DNA of 64,000 nucleotides from Candidatus Eisenbacteria bacterium (GTDB taxonomy: Bacteria > Eisenbacteria > RBG-16-71-46 > CAIMUX01 > JAHJDP01), in NCBI GenBank assembly GCA_018831195.1, contig JAHJDP010000018.1, positions 1 to 64,000 on the forward strand, in the 5' to 3' direction. Shown one piece after another: positions 1-9,201 of this stretch. The notes under the pieces were generated by a model. It saw only the letters and a program-made list of their open reading frames with translations. It did not search any database and was not told the origin of the DNA. A program made the translations under genes and the position numbers. How positions within the stretch are numbered: position 1 is the stretch's first letter; each line of letters starts with the position of its first letter.

Positions 1-6
1 CCCCCA

Positions 7-113
7 TTTTGCGGCATCGGCTTTGGCGTAAAGGGCATTTTTGCGGCATCCCCCTTTTTGAAAGTGCCCTTTTTGCGGCATGCCCCTCCGCGAAAGGGGC
101 GATTTTGCGGCAT
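7..113. repeat. 32-bp periodic array with 11-bp core (4 copies)
   Basis: The core TTTTGCGGCAT occurs at 7-17, 39-49, 71-81 and 103-113, so the period is exactly 32 bp. The 21-bp stretches between cores differ in sequence; the third (82-102) contains a GCCCC/GGGGC inverted repeat. The array may continue left of the window. The core is too short for a CRISPR repeat. Its function is unknown; a protein-binding array or remnant short tandem repeat is possible. Confidence 0.8.
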
Positions 114-284
114 CGAAATCGCCAAAATCCGGCCCAACGGCAAGGATGGGGCAGGAGCCGAAATCCGCTAACTCTTTATTTCCCATACCACTGCCGCTGT
201 TGGGGTGTATCCGGAGGGGCAGTGAAATGAAAAAAACAGGCGAATTCCTGCCCCTTAAATGCCCCTATGGAGTCCGGAACCCCC

Positions 285-366
285 AAATTCTGCCCCCAAA
301 CCGCCCCTTCGCGGGCCAGAACCGCTAAATCTGCCTACAAACCGCCCCTCGCGGCCCAGAATCGGC
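285..366. repeat. Imperfect direct repeat, about 41 bp, two copies
   Basis: Two adjacent C-rich copies begin at 285 and 327. They share ACAAACCGCCCC-like and CGCGG-CCAGAA blocks with a few substitutions and one indel. They lie in a stretch (114-626) with no convincing gene: the short open frames there have no ribosome-binding site and a composition like low-complexity DNA. Only the promoter and ribosome-binding site of the gene starting at 627 are expected here. Confidence 0.6.
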
Positions 367-626
367 CCCAGCTGCCCCCAAAATGGTCCTGAATGGACGT
401 CCTCCTTCGATGGAATAACGACGTGATTGTACATTTTTAGGATTATTTCTAAGCGTTGGACTAGCCTCCTCTCGGCTGCTACCATTTGCACGAGTCCAAG
501 ATGCAGTGCGAGTTGCGTAGATTGTGTCTTGTTGAGAGTAACAACGCTGGCAAAAGTGATCTGTATAGGGCGACGCCAAGAGTGATAGAGTGCTTAATCA
601 TCCAAAGAAATGAGGAGTAAATCATA

Positions 627-1382
627 ATGGCTGACAAGAAGGCTTCGGAGCCATCTGATCGGTCGAGGTATCTCTCTTGGATCCTTGGCGTCTATTTCAT
701 TGTTCTTTTTCACATTGATAAGGGCTGGCCGGGTCACATTGAAGAATTCATTAGTGATGGAGTATTTCTTGGTCTTGCCGTGCTCTTTTTTCTTGTTCCC
801 TTCATCACTCGTATCTCAATCGGCAAACTTTTTGAACTTGAGCGTCAGATGAAGACAACAAAAAATGAGCTGGAGGCCACACGAAGTGAAGTCTTAAAAG
901 TTCTATCTGTTGTGTCGACCTCTATTAGCGCTAATGTTGGCAATACCTACATGTTCGGAACGCCAGTTTCTGGAACCATTGCAACACAACTCTCCCTCAT
1001 GGAGACTCCACAGAAGGATCTGACGAGAATGGAGTATAAGATCCTTAGGACCCTATGGACGCACCAAGTTAATCGGTATGCAGATCTTGGAGTAATGTTT
1101 ACATTTCGCATACACATGAATGCAATGGAATTTATGGAAGTGCGTGAGGCGGCAACGAAACTTATCAGGAGAGGATATATTGGTGAAACGCCAGAAGGTC
1201 AGTATGTTCTGTCACTACAAGGCCTCGAATATTGTCTTGCACATTATAGAGAATTCCCCCCGGATAAGTGGTTCGAGCCAGCCGCAATAGAAGAAGAGAA
1301 TATTCCTTGTATTAGCAAGGCGATTGATGACGCAAAAAAACAAATTTCAAATAACTCGGCGAATTCAAAGACCAATGAATAG
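627..1382 (+). CDS. Two-TM membrane protein with coiled coil and winged-helix-like C-terminus
   Basis: The product is a 251-residue protein of unknown function. GAGGAG at 612-617 supports the ATG at 627. Two hydrophobic segments (about residues 14-31 and 44-66) form a hairpin anchor. A charged heptad-like stretch follows (about 70-95, ELERQMKTTKNELEATRSEV). The C-terminal half (about 130-215) has helices and a short strand pair resembling a winged-helix fold. It lies 230 bp before the hsdM gene in the same direction, but a hairpin at 1408-1429 separates them, so it is probably not in the restriction operon. A role as a membrane sensor or defence accessory is only a guess. That the gene is real is likely; the fold assignment is weak. 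Confidence 0.75.
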   Translation: MADKKASEPSDRSRYLSWILGVYFIVLFHIDKGWPGHIEEFISDGVFLGLAVLFFLVPFITRISIGKLFELERQMKTTKNELEATRSEVLKVLSVVSTSISANVGNTYMFGTPVSGTIATQLSLMETPQKDLTRMEYKILRTLWTHQVNRYADLGVMFTFRIHMNAMEFMEVREAATKLIRRGYIGETPEGQYVLSLQGLEYCLAHYREFPPDKWFEPAAIEEENIPCISKAIDDAKKQISNNSANSKTNE

Positions 1383-1400
1383 GTCAGAAGAAGGGTCCTC

Positions 1401-1433
1401 AAAAAAATGCCCATCGCTTGTAATGGGCACTTT
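1401..1433 (+). terminator. Candidate rho-independent terminator
   Basis: A 7-bp perfect stem TGCCCAT/ATGGGCA (1408-1414 with 1423-1429) has an 8-nt loop. A run of seven A lies before it and CTTT follows. It sits 25 bases after the stop of the upstream membrane-protein gene. The T-tract is short, so termination may be weak, or in both directions. Confidence 0.45.
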
Positions 1434-1612
1434 CCCTATGAATGGGCGAAACAACACTCAGAGGAAGGCAGTAGGGTTATCTGCATTCACTTCCTACTAT
1501 GATCGTAATATTTTAATGGCTCTTGAAGTGGCCGAAAAGACAAAAATGTACTCGCTTATACGAGGTATAGCTGGTGCAATATATTGACGAAAAATACAAG
1601 ATTGAGGAGACA

Positions 1613-3070
1613 ATGTTCGAGCAAACCTTTAAAAACATCGACGACGTCCTCTGGAAAGAAGCTGGATGCTCTTCTGAACTCGATTACACAGAGCAGACCT
1701 CTTGGATGCTCTTCCTAAAGTATCTTGACGACTTGGAGCTGGAGCGGGCGATGGAGGCAAAGCTCGTTGGAAAAGGCTATAAATTCCTCCTCAATAAGCC
1801 ACATCGCTGGGCAAGCTGGGCCGCGCCGAAGAAACGAGATGGTTCATTCGACCACGATAGTGCCTTGACCGGTGATGATCTGATCGATTTCGTCAATAGC
1901 GACCTATTTCCATACCTTAAGGGATTCAAGGAGCGTGCAAGCGGACCGGATACAATCGAGTACAAGATCGGTGAAATCTTCGGTGAGATTAAGAACAAGT
2001 TTCAGAGTGGATACTCGCTCCGCGATGCCCTGGAGTTAATGGACGCGCTTCGATTCCGTTCCCAAAAAGAGAAGCACGAGCTAAGCCATCTCTACGAGGC
2101 CAAGATCCGCAATATGGGCAACGCTGGACGTAATGGGGGGGAGTATTACACGCCCCGACCGCTCATCCGGGCGATGGTCCAGGTCATTGATCCAAAGATC
2201 GGTGAAAGGATATATGATGGTGCCTGCGGCTCGGCTGGTTTTCTCTGCGAGTCGCATGACTATCTTCGTCGGGGAAAGAAGAAACTCACCACCAAAGATC
2301 TGGTGACACTCCAAACACGAACATTCTTTGGTAAGGAAAAGAAGTCGCTGGCCTACATTATTGGGATCATGAATATGATCCTGCACGGCATTGAGGCACC
2401 GAACATTGTCCATACCAATACACTGTCCGAGAACCTCGCCGACATCCAAGAGAGAGATCGCTTCGACATTATCCTCGCCAATCCGCCTTTCGGTGGGAAG
2501 GAACGCAAGGAAGTTCAACAAAACTTCCCAATAAAGACTGGTGAGACGGCTTTTCTCTTTCTGCAACACTTTATTAAACGTCTTAAGGCTGGTGGTCGGG
2601 CGGCGGTGGTTATAAAAAACACCTTTCTCTCCAACTCTGACAACGCCTCGAAAGCCCTGCGCAAAGAGCTACTTGAGAGTTGCAAACTCTACACTATCCT
2701 CGACTGCCCTGGAGGAACCTTCCTTGGGGCTGGTGTAAAGACGGTGGTTCTCTTTTTTGAAAAGGGGTCACCGACGTGGAAGATCTGGTATTACCACCTT
2801 GATCCAGGGAGGAGCTTAGGCAAAACCAATCCGCTCAATGATGAAGACCTAGCTGAGTTCGTTAAGCTTCAGAAAAAGCTCGCCGACTCCGAGCAGTCGT
2901 GGACGGTAGATGTGAAGGATGTGGATGTCGAGACCTTCGACCTGTCGGTTAAAAACCCGAACGTGCGGGAGGAGGATCCCATTCGCTCACCGGAAAAGAT
3001 ATTGGATGAAATCGAAGCGCTTGACGCTGAAGCAGCAGAAGTGCTAGCTGGGATTCGGGAGATGCTGTGA
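1613..3070 (+). CDS. hsdM: Type I restriction-modification methyltransferase subunit HsdM
   Basis: This is the N6-adenine DNA methyltransferase subunit of a type I restriction-modification system, acting with HsdS and HsdR. It has 485 residues from the ATG at 1613, preceded by GAGGAGA; an in-frame start at 1574 adds 13 residues untypical of the family. The N-terminal helical HsdM domain (FEQTFKNIDDVLWKEAGCS) covers about residues 1-140. The SAM-binding motif I is D202-G-A-C-G-S-A-G-F, and the catalytic motif is N290-P-P-F. The length is normal. The stop codon overlaps the start of hsdS by one base, so translation is probably coupled. The family assignment is certain; the recognition sequence cannot be read. 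Confidence 0.97.
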   Translation: MFEQTFKNIDDVLWKEAGCSSELDYTEQTSWMLFLKYLDDLELERAMEAKLVGKGYKFLLNKPHRWASWAAPKKRDGSFDHDSALTGDDLIDFVNSDLFPYLKGFKERASGPDTIEYKIGEIFGEIKNKFQSGYSLRDALELMDALRFRSQKEKHELSHLYEAKIRNMGNAGRNGGEYYTPRPLIRAMVQVIDPKIGERIYDGACGSAGFLCESHDYLRRGKKKLTTKDLVTLQTRTFFGKEKKSLAYIIGIMNMILHGIEAPNIVHTNTLSENLADIQERDRFDIILANPPFGGKERKEVQQNFPIKTGETAFLFLQHFIKRLKAGGRAAVVIKNTFLSNSDNASKALRKELLESCKLYTILDCPGGTFLGAGVKTVVLFFEKGSPTWKIWYYHLDPGRSLGKTNPLNDEDLAEFVKLQKKLADSEQSWTVDVKDVDVETFDLSVKNPNVREEDPIRSPEKILDEIEALDAEAAEVLAGIREML

Positions 3071-4251
3071 TGGTTGGATGGAAGACGGCACGACTCAGAG
3101 ATGTCTGCCAAATCAAGCCTCCAAAGAAGGAGGCTAGGCAAAGACTCGCAGATACCGATCTTGTGTCATTCGTCCCTATGAACAATTTGGGCAAACAACA
3201 GAAGGATTTGGTTCTTAACGCCGAGCGAGAGCTTCGGGAAGTAAACGGAAGCTACACATATTTTGCTGATAACGATGTCCTTTTGGCAAAAATCACACCT
3301 TGTTTTGAAAATGGCAAGCTTGGCATTGCGCGTAACTTGAAAAATGGCATTGGATTTGGCTCTAGCGAATTTATCGTTTTTCGATCGAATGGAGATATTG
3401 ATCCAGAGTTTTTGTTCTACTTTCTTTCTCAGGATAGTTTTCGAGACGCTGGCGCACGATTAATGACCGGGGCTGTAGGTCATAAACGTGTCCCGAAAGA
3501 GTTTATAGAGAATTATCCTATTTTGGTACCCCCTATACCCGAGCAGGGATGGATCGTGGCAATTCTCGACGAGGCGTTCGCGGCGATTGAAATAGCAACA
3601 AAGAATGCCGAGAAGAGCCTCGCCAATGCTCGGGAGTTGTTTAAGAGCCATTTGAAGGCAAATTTCACGCCTCAAAATAGTGGCTGGTCCGAAAAGCGAT
3701 TTGAAGATGTCTGTGTGCTTCAGAGGGGTTTTGATCTTCCAAAACGTCTGCGGGATAACGGTGAATATCCTTTATTAAGCTCTAGTGGTCCGATTGATAC
3801 ACATGTTGAGGCAAGGGTTGCTGGTCCTGGAGTCGTGGTTGGTCGAAGCGGTAGTGTTGGTAGTGTCTTCTTTGTTGAGGAAGACTTTTGGCCTCTGAAC
3901 ACGGTTCTGTACGTTAAGAATTTTAGAAACAATGATCCCGAATTCGTTTATTGGTTCCTAATGCAGTTCGGTTTGCAGGATTATGCAGGTGGCGCTGGAG
4001 TTCCCACTCTTAATCGAAATCATGTTCATGATGTTCTGGTCACCGTTCCGTCCGATCTTCGTGAACAAGGAAAGCTAGTCGCTCGCATCAATGGGATGCG
4101 TTTGCAAACGGATAGTTTTAGAATGATTTTTGATCAAAAACTCGATTTGCTCGAAAAACTCAAGCAATCCATCCTGCACAAAGCCTTCACCGGTGAGTTA
4201 ACCGCTGACTCTAAATCTGTTGACCGCGCATTGTCGGAGGCCGGTGTATGA
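3070..4251 (+). CDS. hsdS: Type I restriction-modification specificity subunit HsdS
   Basis: This is the DNA-recognition subunit, which places the HsdM2 and HsdR2 subunits on a bipartite target. It has 393 residues from the ATG at 3070 (TGATG overlap with hsdM); a GTG one codon earlier is also possible. There are two target-recognition domains, about residues 5-155 and 210-345. Each is followed by a helical spacer: the first contains PIPEQGWIVAILDEAF and a Lys/Ala-rich helix, the second ends in LLEKLKQSILHKAFTGEL, the standard end of this family. Both domains look intact, so the subunit is probably functional. The 3' end overlaps hsdR by four bases (ATGA). Confidence 0.96.
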   Translation: MVGWKTARLRDVCQIKPPKKEARQRLADTDLVSFVPMNNLGKQQKDLVLNAERELREVNGSYTYFADNDVLLAKITPCFENGKLGIARNLKNGIGFGSSEFIVFRSNGDIDPEFLFYFLSQDSFRDAGARLMTGAVGHKRVPKEFIENYPILVPPIPEQGWIVAILDEAFAAIEIATKNAEKSLANARELFKSHLKANFTPQNSGWSEKRFEDVCVLQRGFDLPKRLRDNGEYPLLSSSGPIDTHVEARVAGPGVVVGRSGSVGSVFFVEEDFWPLNTVLYVKNFRNNDPEFVYWFLMQFGLQDYAGGAGVPTLNRNHVHDVLVTVPSDLREQGKLVARINGMRLQTDSFRMIFDQKLDLLEKLKQSILHKAFTGELTADSKSVDRALSEAGV

Positions 4252-6629
4252 CAACGCACGACCGCAACGAAGCCGAGACCCGTGCAGACCTGATTGATCC
4301 GGCAATCAAGGCCGCAGGCTGGGGTGTCGTTGACGGAAGCCGTGTGCGGTTGGAGGTCATCACCCTCGGCCGCCTCCAGGGCGCTGGCACCCGAGCGAAG
4401 AAGGACATCGCCGACTATGTCCTCGTCTACAAAAACCAGAAGCTCGCGGTGATCGAAGCCAAGCACGAGGGATCGGCCGTCACAGAGGGTTTAGGTCAAG
4501 CCAAGAAATATGCGCAGAAGCTCCAGATCCGCTTTGCTTATTCGACTAATGGCCACGGTATCTACCAAGTTGATATGCAGACCGGTAAGGAGGGGGATGT
4601 TGGTCGGTATCTGAAACCTGACGAGCTATGGGATGCGACCTTTGGCGAACGAGAAGCTCAGGAAAAAACCTGGTTGGATCGCTTTTCAGCAATCCCGTTT
4701 GAGGATAGAGGCGGACAGTGGCAACCTCGCTATTATCAGCATAACGCGATTACAAAAACACTAGAGGCGTTAAGCAAGGGGCAAGATCGCATCCTGCTGA
4801 CTATGGCCACAGGGACTGGTAAGACAGCCATCGCCTTTCAGATTGCCTGGAAGCTCTTTCACAGCCGCTGGAACCTTACCGATTGGAGTAAAGGTCTTGC
4901 CGAGGATCAGGAGCCTAAACGCCGTCCCAGAATACTCTTTTTGGCTGATCGCAATATCCTTGCTGACCAAGCCTTCAATGCCTTCAGCTCATTCCCCGAA
5001 GATGCTCTTGTGCGAATCGCGCCGGATGTGATCCGCAAGAAAGGCCGCGTACCCAAGAACGGCAGCGTCTTCTTCACAATCTTCCAGACCTTCATGACAG
5101 GTCATGACGCCGACGGCAATTCCAAGCCAAGTTTCGGGGATTATCCGCCCGACTTCTTTGACTTTATTGTGATCGACGAGTGCCACCGCGGCGGAGCCAA
5201 CGATGAGAGTAATTGGCGCAGCATCATGGAGTACTTCGCTCCGGCAGTTCAGCTGGGCCTTACAGCCACACCTAAACGCACAAATAACGCTGATACCTAC
5301 GCCTACTTCGGTGAGCCGGTCTACGTGTACTCACTCAAAGAAGGCATCAACGACGGCTATTTGACTCCGTTCAAGGTCAAGCAGATCCAAACCACGCTCG
5401 ACGACTACGTCTACACGCCGGATGACGATGTAATCGAGGGCGAAATCGAGGTGGACAGGCGCTACACTGAGCCAGACTTCAACAAGATCATCGAGATCAG
5501 GGAACGGGAGAGGAACCGCGTCGAGATTTTTATGCAGGATATCGACCAACGGCAAAAGACGCTGGTGTTCTGCGCAACGCAGGACCATGCCCTGGCGGTC
5601 CGCGACCTTATCAATCAAGTCAAGACGGGTTCGGATCCGAATTACTGTGTCCGTGTGACTGCGAACGATGGGGCGCTTGGCGATCAGCACCTGCGCATCT
5701 TCCAGGACAATGAGAAGACGATTCCGACGATTCTGACGACCTCACAGAAGCTCTCAACAGGTGTCGACGCCCGGAACGTGCGGAACATTGTGCTGATGCG
5801 GCCGATCAACTCGATGATCACGTTCAAGCAGATCATCGGCCGGGGGACCCGGCTGTTCGACGGCAAGGACTACTTCACGATCTACGATTTTGTGAAGGCG
5901 TACGAGCATTTCAATGACCCGGAGTGGGACGGTGAGCCGGAAGAGCCGGTACCAATTGAGCCACGAGGCGGCAACGATCCTGGGGGCGATGGACCGGATG
6001 ATGGTAAAATCCGGGATGGTGATCCACCCCCGCGACCCCAGAAAATCAAAGTCAAGCTCGCCGATGGCAAAGAACGAACCATCCAGCACATGATGGCCAC
6101 TTCATTCTGGAGTCCGGATGGTAGACCAATGTCCGCATTTCAATTCATAGAGCGACTTTTCGGAGACCTGCCTGAACTCTTCAAGAATGAGGACGAGCTT
6201 CGGAAGCTTTGGAGTAAACCCGACACACGCCGGAAACTGCTCGACGGCCTGGCCGAGAAAGGTTACGGCAAAGCCCCGTTGGCCGAATTGAGACAAATGA
6301 TCGATGCTGAGAAGAGCGATCTTTACGACGTGCTTGCCTATATTGCGTTTGCCCGGCCTCCCATCAGTCGCGAAGAGCGGGTTGATTCCCACAAGAGTTC
6401 CATCTTTTCTTTCTATGGTGATAAACAGCAGGAGTTCTTGGACTTCGTTCTTGATCAATACATCAAACAAGGTGAGGGAGAACTCGACGAGGAAAAACTG
6501 CCTCATCTCCTCGAATTGAAATATGACGCCATCGCTGATGCCGTTGCGGAGCTGGGAAATGTAACCAACATCCGAAAGATGTTTATCGGTTTCCAGGAAC
6601 ATTTGTATGCACGACAGGCAGCGGCGTGA
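4248..6629 (+). CDS. hsdR: Type I restriction enzyme HsdR (EcoAI/EcoEI-like translocase-nuclease)
   Basis: This is the motor and endonuclease subunit of the restriction complex. It has 793 residues and starts in a four-base ATGA overlap with hsdS. The PD-(D/E)xK nuclease signature includes E70-A-K72. The SF2 helicase part shows Walker A MATGTGKT (186-193), the D310-E-C-H box, an LTATP motif near 350 and IGRGTRLF near 530. The C-terminal 200 residues resemble the EcoEI_R_C region, pointing to the type IB subclass. An acidic, Gly/Pro-rich linker lies near residues 560-600. Intact hsdM, hsdS and hsdR imply a working system. No phase-variable tract was seen. Confidence 0.97.
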   Translation: MTTHDRNEAETRADLIDPAIKAAGWGVVDGSRVRLEVITLGRLQGAGTRAKKDIADYVLVYKNQKLAVIEAKHEGSAVTEGLGQAKKYAQKLQIRFAYSTNGHGIYQVDMQTGKEGDVGRYLKPDELWDATFGEREAQEKTWLDRFSAIPFEDRGGQWQPRYYQHNAITKTLEALSKGQDRILLTMATGTGKTAIAFQIAWKLFHSRWNLTDWSKGLAEDQEPKRRPRILFLADRNILADQAFNAFSSFPEDALVRIAPDVIRKKGRVPKNGSVFFTIFQTFMTGHDADGNSKPSFGDYPPDFFDFIVIDECHRGGANDESNWRSIMEYFAPAVQLGLTATPKRTNNADTYAYFGEPVYVYSLKEGINDGYLTPFKVKQIQTTLDDYVYTPDDDVIEGEIEVDRRYTEPDFNKIIEIRERERNRVEIFMQDIDQRQKTLVFCATQDHALAVRDLINQVKTGSDPNYCVRVTANDGALGDQHLRIFQDNEKTIPTILTTSQKLSTGVDARNVRNIVLMRPINSMITFKQIIGRGTRLFDGKDYFTIYDFVKAYEHFNDPEWDGEPEEPVPIEPRGGNDPGGDGPDDGKIRDGDPPPRPQKIKVKLADGKERTIQHMMATSFWSPDGRPMSAFQFIERLFGDLPELFKNEDELRKLWSKPDTRRKLLDGLAEKGYGKAPLAELRQMIDAEKSDLYDVLAYIAFARPPISREERVDSHKSSIFSFYGDKQQEFLDFVLDQYIKQGEGELDEEKLPHLLELKYDAIADAVAELGNVTNIRKMFIGFQEHLYARQAAA

Positions 6630-6838
6630 CCGAATAGGTGTCCATCAAACTGGGGCATCATTAATTCCAGCTTCCAATCCCTTGCCACCTAACGCGATAC
6701 AGGACCGATTCCGAACCTTCCAGCGAGCCGCATTCAGTGCTATCATCCGCCTGCGACTGTGTGGGCTGGATTCATGCAAGGTGCGTTCTGGAGGTGGTAC
6801 AAAGAGCGGGGGCAGGTCACAGACACAGACACCGACCC

Positions 6839-6882
6839 GCGGCCGACATCACCAGAATCAGCGGCCGACATCACCGGAATGC
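6839..6882. repeat. 22-bp tandem duplication at kinase 3' end
   Basis: Two 22-bp copies (6839-6860 and 6861-6882) differ at three positions and share GCGGCCGACATCACC. The duplication spans the last codons and stop of the minus-strand kinase gene, so the upstream-strand copy encodes the present GDVGR terminus. The rest of 6630-6857 shows no gene. Confidence 0.8.
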
Positions 6883-8798
6883 GCATATCCAAACAATTGC
6901 CATCTTGCCATCCACGATTCTAAATATATTTCACCAAGGAAGCTTTCAGTTTCATCCGGTGACCAAGATTTCGCGGCCACATGAAGGGGGTCAGAGACCC
7001 AGCAATCAAGGGGATTCAACTGATGATCAAGTGTTATAACGTGAGGGGCTCCTTCGTGTCCAACCGAACAGGTGATTACTGCTTCGCCAGCAACATTCCT
7101 AGAAGTTTCAAGATCAAATGCAACGATTCTTTCAATTCCAAGCCTTTGCATAAATTCCGAATCATGCGCCGGAAATACTATGCGTGCTTGAGAGTTATCT
7201 CTGAGAGAACAGTCTGGCATGAAAGACGAATCGATGGCTGCGCCATAACAATGTTTCTGGTCGAGTAGAATAACGGTACCGCCTTCATAATGAGGGAGAT
7301 TGTTTGTCCCGGCTATAATTAATTCCTCTTTGTCATCCCCATCTAAGTCTGAACAAACAATGTCGTACAGCAATCCAGGATTATAATAACATCCCATTCT
7401 CTCTCCATCTGCTTTGAGGATGACGACGAAGGCTCGACCTCTTCGGTGATGGCCGTATTCAGCAATCAGTTCGTCGATGCCATCGCCATCAAGATCACCG
7501 AAATGGAGGCTTCTGCAGTTGTAGGCTCCTTCATTGGCCAGTTCTTCTCCAAACACATGTGTCAATTCCCGATAATTTGGAGAATACTCCCAAAGAATGT
7601 GGCCAGATTTGAAATCACATAAGAACAGTTTCCCGCCGTCTGGCCACCCATTAGATAAACCAAAGGCAACGCTACGGCCCGAAGACCAACTTAATGTTTT
7701 GTAAAATCGAATATTTGACTCGTGTGTGTGGGACCAGATTTTTCCGAGTATGGGGGCTGTTGCCGAAATCGTCTTTCCCTCCACGTTCAGTCGGATTTTA
7801 GACAGCGCCAACTCACGCGCCCCAATTGTGCAAAGAGCTAACGCCAAGATGGTTACTCCAATGGTGATTGCAGGGTGTCGGATTAAACGCCAGAGACTTG
7901 TAGTCGGTTTTTCTACTCCCTTGATAGGCTTGGAAGTTCGCCCTATTCTCGATTTAAGTGAACTAACCTGTTCGTTCGAAAGCAGTTGGCGTATTTCTCG
8001 GGCTGATGATGGACGGTCATCGACGTCCATAGTGAGGCATGACTCGAGGATTTTGAGAAGCCAGTGAGGACAGTCAGCTGGGATTCCATCCCAATCAGGC
8101 CGATTCGCTAAGGTGGCGGCAATTTGATCTGCTTGGGTGTTTCCACGAAAGAGCCTGTCGCCAGTTAAGCACTCATAGAGAATACAGCCAAAGGACCAAA
8201 GATCGGTTCGATGATCGATCGGGTCGCCCCGGAGCTGCTCAGGACTAGCATAGCCGGCAGTACCAAGAGTGGTCCCAACAGCAGTGTGTCCATCTTCAGC
8301 TCCAGGCAAACCTGGCGAGACCTTGGCGAGCCCGAAGTCCAGAACCTTGGCATCATCATCCTCGGTTAACATGACATTTGATGGCTTCAGGTCGCGGTGA
8401 ATGATGCCTTTCCCATGAGCGGTTTCAAGAGCAGCGAGAATCTGCCGGCAAAGATGGAGCGTCGAGCCCAGGTCTAGCGGACCCGCCGCCAGGCGTTCAG
8501 CAAGGGTGCAGCCCTTGATGACTTCGAGTGTGATGTAATGGAGGTCGTCAGATTCATCGAATGAGTAGACTGTTGCGATGTTTGGGTGACTCAGCGATGC
8601 CAGCAGCTTTGCCTCCCGCCTGAAGCGTTCCAGAGTCTCTTGCTCACTCGCGAGCTCGGGTGGCAAGACTTTGATCGCGATCTGTCTCCCAAGACTAAGG
8701 TCCTGGGCTAGATAGACTATGCCCATACCGCCGCGCCCAAGCTCCCCGATGATCACGTAGTTCCCAATCTTAATTGGGCGTTTAGGAAAATTGCTCAC
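6858..8798 (-). CDS. Transmembrane Ser/Thr protein kinase with C-terminal FG-GAP repeats
   Basis: This is a Hanks-type Ser/Thr kinase that probably phosphorylates cytoplasmic targets and senses something outside. The 646-residue form starts at GTG 8798, preceded by GAGGA at 7-nt spacing. The open frame extends 97 codons upstream, but that part is Cys/Tyr-rich and unlike protein. The kinase domain (about 12-275) has the Gly loop GELGRGGMG, K43, catalytic H134-R-D, D154-F-G and GTAGYASPEQL. One membrane helix lies near 308-328. The exported part carries FG-GAP/VCBS-like DLDGDG motifs near 440 and 485. It is divergent from an ECF-like sigma gene, a pairing known in other phyla. It lacks PASTA repeats. 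Confidence 0.92.
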   Translation of the reverse strand: MSNFPKRPIKIGNYVIIGELGRGGMGIVYLAQDLSLGRQIAIKVLPPELASEQETLERFRREAKLLASLSHPNIATVYSFDESDDLHYITLEVIKGCTLAERLAAGPLDLGSTLHLCRQILAALETAHGKGIIHRDLKPSNVMLTEDDDAKVLDFGLAKVSPGLPGAEDGHTAVGTTLGTAGYASPEQLRGDPIDHRTDLWSFGCILYECLTGDRLFRGNTQADQIAATLANRPDWDGIPADCPHWLLKILESCLTMDVDDRPSSAREIRQLLSNEQVSSLKSRIGRTSKPIKGVEKPTTSLWRLIRHPAITIGVTILALALCTIGARELALSKIRLNVEGKTISATAPILGKIWSHTHESNIRFYKTLSWSSGRSVAFGLSNGWPDGGKLFLCDFKSGHILWEYSPNYRELTHVFGEELANEGAYNCRSLHFGDLDGDGIDELIAEYGHHRRGRAFVVILKADGERMGCYYNPGLLYDIVCSDLDGDDKEELIIAGTNNLPHYEGGTVILLDQKHCYGAAIDSSFMPDCSLRDNSQARIVFPAHDSEFMQRLGIERIVAFDLETSRNVAGEAVITCSVGHEGAPHVITLDHQLNPLDCWVSDPLHVAAKSWSPDETESFLGEIYLESWMARWQLFGYAHSGDVGR

Positions 8799-9201
8799 GC
8801 AGGCGTCCTCATCGTGAATTCCGAAAACGGATCGCTGATTCGATTGGAGCCCACCATCGTGATTACGATCCTGATAGCTAGGGATGAACTCGCTATGGCA
8901 GCATCGTGACTGGATCTCCCCACGGCACTGGTTGCGAGAATCATAGCTATTAAGCCAAACGAAGTCGACCAGACTTTGTAGTCTTTTGTTGTATATATAG
9001 TTGCGAGCGCCGATATAAATCCATGGGGTGCTGTTATTGGGTTCGGCCTCGGGCAAAGGATCGCAAGTGCGGTGGTCATATTCTGGCAAAAACGGTTATC
9101 ATACACGTAGTAGATAATGAGGGAAGAGAACAGGGTAACGAGACCCCCTTCCCCGATCCCATTCGAGGCGCATTTGGCGCAACCTATGAAAGGGCTGAAT
9201 C
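8799..9201. promoter_or_regulatory. Divergent intergenic region between kinase and sigma factor genes
   Basis: About 400 bp lie between the GTG start of the kinase (minus) and the TTG start of the sigma factor (plus). Both promoters should be here. No convincing consensus boxes or operator palindromes were recognised. The open frames crossing it have no coding character. Confidence 0.5.

Noticed and set aside
7-113. CRISPR array at the left edge
   Set aside because: The conserved core is 11 bp, far shorter than CRISPR repeats, spacers are 21 bp, and no cas genes are present.
1324-1587. 87-residue plus-strand frame between the membrane protein and hsdM
   Set aside because: It overlaps the upstream gene by about 60 bases in another frame, crosses the hairpin, and has no ribosome-binding site.
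6607-7039. Plus-strand frames after hsdR
   Set aside because: They overlap hsdR or the antisense kinase gene and have low-complexity products.
8799-9089. Kinase N-terminal extension from 9089
   Set aside because: The extra 97 residues are Cys/Tyr/Asn-rich and unlike kinase N-termini, while GTG at 8798 has a good ribosome-binding site.
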